From positions 23,821 through 33,097 of the forward strand of contig DLQV01000115.1 of assembly GCA_002474415.1 (NCBI GenBank): 9,277 nt of DNA. Reading direction: 5' to 3'. Source of the DNA: Lachnospiraceae bacterium UBA7598 (lineage in GTDB: Bacteria; Bacillota; Clostridia; Lachnospirales; Lachnospiraceae). The notes beneath the pieces are model-generated. The model was not told where the DNA came from. It saw only the letters and a program-made list of their open reading frames with translations, and did not search any database. Shown one piece after another: positions 1 through 5,596 of this stretch; the first letter of the stretch is position 1, and every line of letters begins with the position of its first letter. A program made the position numbers and the translations under genes.

Positions 1-1
1 C

Positions 2-922
2 GCATGCAGACGTCTGACCTCCACATCCATGCACAATATGATCCGACGCGATCACAGCGCATATGCACTTGGTCTGCAGGGACCTGATCTGTTTTTTTAC
101 TATCTTCCCTCTTACCTGATGCATCGAAAAAATATTGGAGATCTGGCACATCGCAAGGATACTGGCCAGTTCTTTGCCAATCTGCTGCAAAGCCGCAAAC
201 TTTTTGCAGGAAAAAAACATTCCCTCTCTATTGCAGACGCTTACATCTGTGGATTTATGGGCCATTACACACTGGATTGTACGATTCATCCCTATGTATA
301 TGCATTTACAGGCTATAATGCCCAGACCCCACCTTCCAATACGGAATATTTTGGTCAACATGCTTATTTCGAAACGGAACTCGATTCCGAACTTTTATAT
401 GAGAAAAAGCATCTGTATCCTTCCCAGTTTCATCAGAACGCAACGATTCGTCTGACGACGCTCCAGCGGAAAGTCATTGTGCGAATGCTGTGTTACGCAT
501 ACCGGAACACCTATCCGGATATTTCCGTAAGTGAACTTTTCCTGAGCGGTGCACCATTCTGGATGAAACTTGGAACCCATTTACTGAATGATCCAAGCGG
601 ACAAAAGAAAGTCTTATCCCGTCTCATCGAGAAAATTTTCCTTGGACGTGCTTTTTTATCACCGATGGTTGCCAGCGATTATTATCGTTTTATAAAAGAT
701 CCGATGAATCTGCACCACCGCGTCTGGATTCATCCATGGACAAAGAAATCTTCCACGGCTTCTTTTCCAGAGCTTTATGATCAGGCTGAAAAAATTTATC
801 ATCAACGTCTGGTCCAATACGCGCATCTGCAGCACTCTGGTTTTCCGCAAAAAGAAACCGCACGCTTTCTATCCGCGTACGGTAATCTTTCGTTTCTGAG
901 TGGTCTGCCTTGTGATGAATAA
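2..922 (+). CDS. Zinc-dependent phospholipase C family protein, 5' end cut by window edge
   Basis: The frame is open from base 2 with no stop before the first internal Met (base 29). The residues before that Met (RRLTSTS) fit the usual region ahead of the conserved LGLQGPDLFFYY segment, so the real start probably lies left of the window and Met29 is internal. Numbering from that Met, the protein has the family core: GLQGPD at 15-20, His41 in LAHRKDTGQFF, the metal-site pattern GHYTLDCTIHPY (His79, Asp83, His87), and HAYFETELD with His111 and Glu115. A late DPMNLHH...WIHPW segment (224-236) is also typical. Family members are assigned to the alpha-toxin/PLC zinc hydrolase superfamily, but the clostridial chromosomal versions have no firmly established substrate. 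No signal peptide can be judged because the N-terminus is missing. The gene converges with the dehydrogenase at 957-1901, only 34 nt apart. Family assignment is confident; enzymatic activity is inferred. Confidence 0.85.
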   Translation, partial: ACRRLTSTSMHNMIRRDHSAYALGLQGPDLFFYYLPSYLMHRKNIGDLAHRKDTGQFFANLLQSRKLFAGKKHSLSIADAYICGFMGHYTLDCTIHPYVYAFTGYNAQTPPSNTEYFGQHAYFETELDSELLYEKKHLYPSQFHQNATIRLTTLQRKVIVRMLCYAYRNTYPDISVSELFLSGAPFWMKLGTHLLNDPSGQKKVLSRLIEKIFLGRAFLSPMVASDYYRFIKDPMNLHHRVWIHPWTKKSSTASFPELYDQAEKIYHQRLVQYAHLQHSGFPQKETARFLSAYGNLSFLSGLPCDE

Positions 923-956
923 AAGAGTTTCTTCCTATTATATAAGAGACATATGA

Positions 957-1901
957 TTATAATATAATCTGATTTTGGAAATCCGCAATCTGCTGACAGA
1001 TAATTTCCATCAAACGCGTGCGTGCTTCCACGCTTGCCCAGCCAATATGAGGAGTGATAATCAGCTTTTCGCTGTCTTTGATTTTGCGAAGCGGATTATC
1101 CTTCCGCATTGGTTCTGCGGAAAGGACATCCAGCCCCGCACCCGCGATTTCTCCGGCCTCAAGCGCATCCGCCAGATCCTGTTCCACAACAATCGGTCCT
1201 CGTCCAAGATTCAAAAAAACCGCAGATGATTTCATTTCCCGAAAAGCGTCCCGATTCATGAGTCCCCGCGTATTTTCATCAAGCGGGGCATGTACGGAAA
1301 CAATGTCTGCCCGTTCGAGCAATTCGACAAATGATACACGTTCATATCCCTGCTGTGAGTTTTTCCCTGATGTGGAATAATAGACCACCCTGCACCCGAA
1401 TGCTTTTGCAATATCTGCCACACGTCTCCCGATATTTCCAAGACCAATGATTCCCCAGGTTTTTCCTCTCAGCTCATGGAACCGTTTCTCAAAATGGGTA
1501 AACATAACATCTCCCACATATTTCTCCGATTTGACATACTGATCATAATACGCAAGCTTTTCCCAAAGATAAAACAGCATGGCAAACGTATGCTGGGCTA
1601 CGCTTTCTGTGGAGTATCCTGCGACGTTGCGCCACTCTATGCCACGGCTTTTTAAATATTCCTTATCCAGATTGTTTGTTCCCGTTGCCGTCACACAGAC
1701 AAGTTTCAGGTTTTTTGCTTTTCCAATCGAATGCTCATTAATCTCCACTTTGTTTAACACGATCACGTCTGCATCCACGGTCCGTTCCAAAGCTTCTTCT
1801 GTAGTGGAAAAATTATATGTTACCACCTCTCCCAGTTTTTCAAATGCAGACAGATCAATATCATCTCCAATTGTTTTTGCATCCAAAAATACGATTTTCA
1901 T
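957..1901 (-). CDS. D-2-hydroxyacid dehydrogenase (hydroxypyruvate reductase/glycerate dehydrogenase-like)
   Basis: This 314-aa cytosolic protein has the usual length and layout of NAD(P)-dependent D-2-hydroxyacid dehydrogenases, which interconvert 2-keto acids and D-2-hydroxy acids. The Rossmann motif GLGNIG is at 153-158. The catalytic set is complete: Arg234 in NLGRGPIV, Glu263 in SAEPM and His285 in TPHIGWAS. The split N-terminal substrate domain includes VTATGTNNLD (70-79) and GYSTESVAQH (95-104). After the second Rossmann strand the sequence is VVYYSTSGKN (172-181), with no acidic residue where NAD-preferring enzymes usually carry Asp, so NADPH use is possible. The start is supported by AGGAGGA at 1906-1912, a few bases ahead of ATG. 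It follows galM on the same strand after 87 nt; a functional link with galM is not evident. The exact substrate (hydroxypyruvate, glyoxylate, pyruvate or another keto acid) cannot be told from sequence. Confidence 0.93.
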   Translation of the reverse strand: MKIVFLDAKTIGDDIDLSAFEKLGEVVTYNFSTTEEALERTVDADVIVLNKVEINEHSIGKAKNLKLVCVTATGTNNLDKEYLKSRGIEWRNVAGYSTESVAQHTFAMLFYLWEKLAYYDQYVKSEKYVGDVMFTHFEKRFHELRGKTWGIIGLGNIGRRVADIAKAFGCRVVYYSTSGKNSQQGYERVSFVELLERADIVSVHAPLDENTRGLMNRDAFREMKSSAVFLNLGRGPIVVEQDLADALEAGEIAGAGLDVLSAEPMRKDNPLRKIKDSEKLIITPHIGWASVEARTRLMEIICQQIADFQNQIIL

Positions 1902-1927
1902 TTTATCCTCCTACCCTATTCTGATTC

Positions 1928-1964
1928 CAAAAGAAAAAGAGGCTGCCTTTTCTAACATCCTCTT
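1928..1964 (-). terminator. Weak terminator-like hairpin between galM and the dehydrogenase gene
   Basis: Read on the minus strand, AAGAGG (1964-1959) can pair with CCTCTT (1942-1937), and the downstream arm runs into a T-rich tract (TTTTTCTTTT). The stem is only six pairs with a 16-nt loop, so termination would be partial at best. It lies between the galM stop and the dehydrogenase ribosome binding site. Confidence 0.3.
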
Positions 1965-1988
1965 CCCCTTTACATCCTGTATTTATAT

Positions 1989-3032
1989 CTATGCAATCGA
2001 AAATGCATAGACCGTTTTTGTATCATATGATTTTCCGGCTTCTGTCAATGGTGTTGTAAAATTTGGCTCATTGATGGAATTTGGAAAATACTGTGTTTCC
2101 AGACAAAAAGCATCCCGATCTTTGCATACTGCTCCGCCCTGCACTTTCTGTCCCTGAATAAAATTCGCCGTGTAAAGCTGCATCCCGATACAATCTGTAA
2201 TTACATCCATCTTTATGCCACTCTTTGTACTGTATGCGGTGGCAATCTTTTCAAGTCCGGCCCGCTCCTTATCCAGGACAAAATTATGATCGTATCCATG
2301 ACCGTAAGAAAGCTGATCGTTTTCCTGCTCAATATCTCTGCCCATCGGCTTTGCTTCCCGGAAATCAAATGGTGTTCCTTCTACCGAAGCAATCTCACCG
2401 GTCGGAATGGATTTTGCATCAATTACCGGTGTGTAATGAGACGCGCGGATCTGCAGAATCTGTTCCATGGCACTGCCGCTTCCGGCACCATTCAGATTGA
2501 AATATGCATGATTTGTCATGTTAAAAATCGTTGTCTTATCCGCTGTTGCATGATATGTAATGGAAAGTTCGTTCGCTTCCGTCACTTCATACGTTACTTT
2601 CATAACAGCATTTCCCGGATATCCCTGCTGACCTTCTGCATCCTCAATTACAAATGTAATTTTATCTGCCGTCTGTTCCTCAACATCCCACAGACGTCTG
2701 GAAGTCGCCTGTGAACCACTGTGCAGGTTATTTTCATTATCGTTTTTCTCAAGTTGATAGGTAACTCCATCGATCACAATTTGTGCATTTGCAATACGAT
2801 TGCAGTTTCTTCCGACAACTGCTCCAAAACTGGCCGTCTGCTTCTGATAAGTCTCTGCATTTTCATAACCAAGGACCACATCTGTATTTTTTCCGTCCTT
2901 ATCTTTTACCACAAGTGATACAATGGATGCCCCAAAATCTGTAATCTGTGCATACATCCCCTTCGTATTGGAAATAGTATAAAGCGTTGCCTCTTCTCCA
3001 TCTGCAAGCTTTCCAAATGCTTTTCGTTCCAT
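1989..3032 (-). CDS. galM: Aldose 1-epimerase (mutarotase)
   Basis: This 347-aa protein is a full-length galactose mutarotase-type enzyme, interconverting alpha and beta anomers of hexoses such as galactose or glucose in the cytosol. All expected active-site signatures are present: GRNCNRIAN with Arg79, NLHSG with His104, NMTNHAYFNLNG with the catalytic His175, GYDHNF with Asp248, and the catalytic base Glu312 in CLETQYFPNS. The TPVIDAKSIPTGEI segment (201-214) is also typical of the family. There is no signal peptide or membrane segment. ATG at 3032 is preceded by a perfect AGGAGG (3044-3049), but the spacer of about 11 nt is longer than usual. No galK or galT is adjacent, so a general sugar role is as likely as a dedicated Leloir operon. 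The dehydrogenase gene follows downstream on the same strand. Confidence 0.95.
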   Translation of the reverse strand: MERKAFGKLADGEEATLYTISNTKGMYAQITDFGASIVSLVVKDKDGKNTDVVLGYENAETYQKQTASFGAVVGRNCNRIANAQIVIDGVTYQLEKNDNENNLHSGSQATSRRLWDVEEQTADKITFVIEDAEGQQGYPGNAVMKVTYEVTEANELSITYHATADKTTIFNMTNHAYFNLNGAGSGSAMEQILQIRASHYTPVIDAKSIPTGEIASVEGTPFDFREAKPMGRDIEQENDQLSYGHGYDHNFVLDKERAGLEKIATAYSTKSGIKMDVITDCIGMQLYTANFIQGQKVQGGAVCKDRDAFCLETQYFPNSINEPNFTTPLTEAGKSYDTKTVYAFSIA

Positions 3033-3084
3033 AACTGTAATTGCCTCCTGAATTTATCGACTCTGTTCCTGTTTATATAAAAAT

Positions 3085-3113
3085 ATTTTACCTTGTTTGG
3101 GTTAAGAAGTAAA
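3085..3113 (-). promoter_or_regulatory. Candidate sigma-A promoter for galM
   Basis: On the minus strand TTTACT (3113-3108) and TAAAAT (3090-3085) are separated by 17 nt. This matches -35 TTGACA at four of six positions and -10 TATAAT at five of six. Transcription would start some 45 nt ahead of the galM ATG. The surroundings are AT-rich, so a chance match is possible. Confidence 0.45.
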
Positions 3114-3129
3114 GAACAAGTGCCGATGT
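3103..3129 (+). promoter_or_regulatory. Sigma-28 (SigD/FliA)-type flagellar promoter
   Basis: TAAG (3103-3106), a 15-nt spacer and GCCGATGT (3122-3129) match the known SigD/sigma-28 consensus TAAA-N15-GCCGATAT, with one mismatch in each element and exact spacing. It points into the gene starting at 3185, about 55 nt downstream. The match is seen directly; use by a flagellar sigma factor is inferred. The -35 element lies beside the -35 of the opposing galM promoter candidate. Confidence 0.65.
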
Positions 3130-3170
3130 AAACAGTAGAAATATAGAAATTTTAACCTTTTTAAGATAAG

Positions 3171-3176
3171 AAAGGA
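3171..3176 (+). promoter_or_regulatory. Ribosome binding site that fixes the start at 3185
   Basis: AAAGGA lies 8 nt before ATG 3185. An alternative in-frame ATG at 3176 overlaps this site and has no ribosome binding site of its own at a workable distance, so 3185 is preferred. Confidence 0.6.
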
Positions 3177-3184
3177 TGTTTATT

Positions 3185-3763
3185 ATGGCCACAAAAGTTT
3201 CTTCTGGTGTATCTTTATCCACAAATTATTTTTTAAGAAACTTCTATACAAATAATCAGAAAGCATCAAAAAGTTCCAACCGTTCTGCATTCAGCAACGT
3301 GGAACTCTCATACGAAGACAGCCGTGCCTTAAGCCGTGCTGCCAAGCGACTTTCCAAAAGCGATTATGGCTCTGACAAAGATGAAAAAGACAGTGATCTC
3401 AGTGACACATCGCGTGCAGCCATAGAAGCCTTCGTCGATACTTACAACAACACTATCACCTCTGGGAAATCCAGTTCCGACTACGAAACCAAACGCTATG
3501 TCAAGCAGCTCAACAACCTGAGCAAAAAACACGCAGACGAACTGGAGGATCTTGGCATCACGATAAACAGCGATGGTACTTTGGATCTCAACACAGATCT
3601 TTTAAAAGCTGCCAATAATTCCAAAGCGCGAAAGCTGCTTTCTTCCGATCAGGAATATCCGCAAAAGCTTGTAAAACTTTCCCGCAAGATGAATTCGGCT
3701 GTACAGGATAACATTATGTCCCTGATCAGCACACAGAATATGCATATTGATATTTCTTTATAA
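3185..3763 (+). CDS. Orphan protein resembling the C-terminal core of flagellar cap protein FliD
   Basis: This protein has 192 aa from ATG 3185; an alternative start at 3176 would add three residues. No exact family is recognised, but the pattern resembles the C-terminal part of FliD (HAP2). FVDTYNNTI (83-91) looks like the conserved F-V-x-x-Y-N entry to that domain. ELEDLGITINSDGTLDL (119-135) then LLKAANNSKARKLL matches the 'L-x-x-LGI-x-x-x-x-DG-x-L-x-L...L' region, followed by a helical tail. The N-terminal FliD domain and the variable D2/D3 domains are absent, and there is no signal peptide or membrane segment. The first 40 residues are Ser/Asn-rich. A charged Lys/Asp/Ser-rich stretch (56-75) separates a predicted helix (43-57) from the FliD-like part. 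It has its own sigma-28-type promoter and terminator, so it looks monocistronic. It could be a flagellar export or cap-related accessory, or a filament-associated protein; the function is not established. Confidence 0.8.
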   Translation: MATKVSSGVSLSTNYFLRNFYTNNQKASKSSNRSAFSNVELSYEDSRALSRAAKRLSKSDYGSDKDEKDSDLSDTSRAAIEAFVDTYNNTITSGKSSSDYETKRYVKQLNNLSKKHADELEDLGITINSDGTLDLNTDLLKAANNSKARKLLSSDQEYPQKLVKLSRKMNSAVQDNIMSLISTQNMHIDISL

Positions 3764-3772
3764 ACCCAAAGC

Positions 3773-3806
3773 AGACGGATTTGTTTTAAACAAATCCGTC
3801 TTTCTT
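3773..3806 (+). terminator. Strong intrinsic terminator, possibly shared by both strands
   Basis: AGACGGATTTGTTT (3773-3786) and its exact reverse complement (3788-3801) form a 14-bp inverted repeat around one base; in practice the central bases would form the loop. On the plus strand it is followed by TTTCTT. It begins 9 nt after the stop of the 192-aa gene. On the minus strand it lies 26 nt past the end of the cobalamin operon and is followed by GCTTTGGGTTT, a poorer T tract, so two-way use is possible but less certain. Confidence 0.85.
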
Positions 3807-3827
3807 ATGTTTCATCATAATCTCATT

Positions 3828-4046
3828 TCAAAGATCATTCTTTATAATATCCATAATCTTATTGCAGTTTTCCGGCCAAATATCACCCTCATTTAATCCG
3901 TGTTCAGTCAGCCAGCTGTCCTCCACGGTAAAACAGGTTTCTTCTTCTTTTTCATTAATCAGAGTCACCAACACCTTCGGCTGCTGTCCTTCTGTCAGTT
4001 CCTCACACCCATACTCTCCGTCAAAAATGTGTTTGATCTTCCACAT
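3828..4046 (-). CDS. Small acidic protein of unknown function, last gene of the cobalamin operon
   Basis: This 72-aa protein is not recognised with confidence. It is acidic (17 Asp/Glu against 6 Lys), soluble, and has no signal peptide or membrane helix. It starts MWKIKHIFDGEYGCEE and seems to have a beta-strand segment KVLVTLINEKEEETCFTVED (24-43), then SWLTEHGLNEGDIWPE. Cysteines are at 14, 38 and 61, not in a metal-binding CxxC pattern. ATG 4046 comes 1 nt after the TGA of the cbiK-cbiL fusion, with a strong AGGAAGGA just inside the end of that gene, so translation is probably coupled and the ORF is real. Being last before a terminator, it may be co-regulated with cobalamin synthesis without acting in it. 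A role in cobalt or corrin handling is only a guess. Confidence 0.7.
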   Translation of the reverse strand: MWKIKHIFDGEYGCEELTEGQQPKVLVTLINEKEEETCFTVEDSWLTEHGLNEGDIWPENCNKIMDIIKNDL

Positions 4047-4047
4047 A

Positions 4048-5595
4048 TCATATTCCTTCCTTTACAATCACAGTCGTCAGATATCCTTTTGCCTGTTCCA
4101 GCTCATCCAGCCCATAATACACCTGTTCATTTTCCATTCCACAGTTGGATATTCCGTAAATTTCCGGCTGTCTCCCGCTTTCTTCATCCGGCATTGCTTT
4201 CCGCAGCTCCTGTAATAACTCTTCGAGTTTCTTTCCAGATTTCATATAGATACGGGTTCCATGAAACCTGAGGGAATCACGCACTGCATATGCCGCCGGG
4301 ATGATATGAATCTCCTCGTTTTTTTCTCCCAGAGAAATTCCAAGTCTCGCCGCAACCGCACAAAAAGAGGGAACCCCGCTTATGATCTTTGTCTGCCAGC
4401 CCGCCTCTTTCGCACGTCTGTGCATATACATATAAGTAGAATATACTCCCGGATCCCCAATCGTGAGCAATCCCACCTTTTGTCCCCGCCGGAGATAATC
4501 TTCCATGGCATCATAAATCCGTTTGTGTGCCAGTTCCAATTTCTGCGCATCTCTGATCATCGGAAATGGCATACAAAGAAGCGGCATATCTGCAATTTCC
4601 GGACAAACCTGCTCCACGATCCGATACGCATAACATTCCTCTTTTGACACCGCCGGAAGCACAATGAGATCACAGCTGCGAATCGTTTCCAGTGCCTGTA
4701 AGGTCATAAGTTTCGGATCTCCTGGTCCCACACCGATTCCATAAAGGATACCCGGACGGTTTTCTGTTGTTAAATCACAAAATAATTTTTGTGTTACCTG
4801 TCGCAAATGAGCCAGATATACTTCCCGAACAGCCGGATACTCTCCAATTCCACGAAGTATACATTCCGGCCGGTATCCGGCCGCCTGCAATTTTCCGGCA
4901 AAGGAATCTGCATCCGGATACTCCCCATCCTGCATGCCGCCTGCCATATCATTGTTTGCATGGTCTCCCGCCACCAACATAAACGGTGTAAGAAGCACTT
5001 TCCCGTTCTGTCTGCTCTGCTGCCCGGACTTCATCCGTGCAATCACATCTTCAATGGTAATACTGCCTTCCACTGTTGCAATATAGATTTCATGCTTTGC
5101 ATAAGCACGCAGCGACTGTTCCATCATCGCATAACTGGCATCTGCCACATGTTCGGTTCCATGCCCCATCAAAATCAACGGGAAATCTCCCACCTCTTCC
5201 TTTAGCGACTCCCACAGTGCTTTTGCCACATCCTCATAATCCTGCGGTTTTGTCAAAAGCGCATCGGCAACCGCAATCTGTTCAAAAGCACCGGCATATT
5301 TTTGTACTGCTTCCTTGAGTCTGTGATTTTCAATTCCATCAATCACATGGGTGGGAAATACCGCTACATGCGTCACTCCTTGGTTTTTCAGGCCTTCGAG
5401 AGCTTTCGCCGGACTTTTTGCCTCTATATGCTCACGCTTTTTCATTGCATTACGCACAATCGTACTCGAAACAGCTTCCTCCACCACTGTATCCGGATAC
5501 AACGCCCGGACCTGCCGCGTGATAGCAGCAATATTCTTCTGCCGGGTATCCGGATAGGTTGTTCCAAAACTCACAATTAAAATTGCTTTTTTCAT
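4048..5595 (-). CDS. cbiK-cbiL: Fusion of sirohydrochlorin cobaltochelatase (CbiK) and cobalt-factor II C20-methyltransferase (CbiL)
   Basis: This is a 515-aa cytosolic bifunctional enzyme of the anaerobic cobalamin route. Residues 1 to about 270 are CbiK, which inserts cobalt into sirohydrochlorin: MKKAILIVSFGTTYPDTR at the start, FPTHVIDGIE (80-89), LMGHGTEH with His145, VEGSIT with Glu176, and VAGDHANNDMAG with His212. These match the metal-binding and catalytic His/Glu positions known in CbiK. After a linker of only about 12 residues, 283-515 is CbiL, the SAM-dependent C-20 methyltransferase: YGIGVGPGDPKLMTLQA (285-301), TIGDPGVYSTY (378-388) and ISGVPSFCAVAARLG (405-419). Both halves are of normal length. 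A start at 5655 is possible but would overlap cbiA by 59 nt. ATG 5595 gives the standard CbiK N-terminus and a 1-nt gap after the cbiA stop, so it is preferred; AGAGAGGA is 12 nt upstream, and abuts an alternative ATG at 5607. Confidence 0.95.
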   Translation of the reverse strand: MKKAILIVSFGTTYPDTRQKNIAAITRQVRALYPDTVVEEAVSSTIVRNAMKKREHIEAKSPAKALEGLKNQGVTHVAVFPTHVIDGIENHRLKEAVQKYAGAFEQIAVADALLTKPQDYEDVAKALWESLKEEVGDFPLILMGHGTEHVADASYAMMEQSLRAYAKHEIYIATVEGSITIEDVIARMKSGQQSRQNGKVLLTPFMLVAGDHANNDMAGGMQDGEYPDADSFAGKLQAAGYRPECILRGIGEYPAVREVYLAHLRQVTQKLFCDLTTENRPGILYGIGVGPGDPKLMTLQALETIRSCDLIVLPAVSKEECYAYRIVEQVCPEIADMPLLCMPFPMIRDAQKLELAHKRIYDAMEDYLRRGQKVGLLTIGDPGVYSTYMYMHRRAKEAGWQTKIISGVPSFCAVAARLGISLGEKNEEIHIIPAAYAVRDSLRFHGTRIYMKSGKKLEELLQELRKAMPDEESGRQPEIYGISNCGMENEQVYYGLDELEQAKGYLTTVIVKEGI

Positions 5596-5596
5596 G

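Noticed and set aside
923..956. AT-rich partial palindrome between the phospholipase and dehydrogenase gene ends
   Set aside because: Short and weak, with no GC stem; it cannot be called a terminator on either strand.
1579..2010. Plus-strand open frame of 143 codons over the dehydrogenase N-terminus
   Set aside because: Opposes a complete dehydrogenase reading frame; no ribosome binding site or motif.
3126..3140. Possible catabolite-response (cre) site, ATGTAAACAG, upstream of galM
   Set aside because: The central CG of the cre consensus is missing and the symmetry is poor.
4867..4883. Inverted repeat CGGCCG-N5-CGGCCG
   Set aside because: It falls inside the CbiK coding region, encodes ordinary residues and has no T tract; likely chance from CCGG-rich codons.
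4832..5560. Recurrent TCCGGATA-like words
   Set aside because: They encode Tyr-Pro-Asp and similar residues in CbiK and are explained by codon use, not a spaced repeat or operator.
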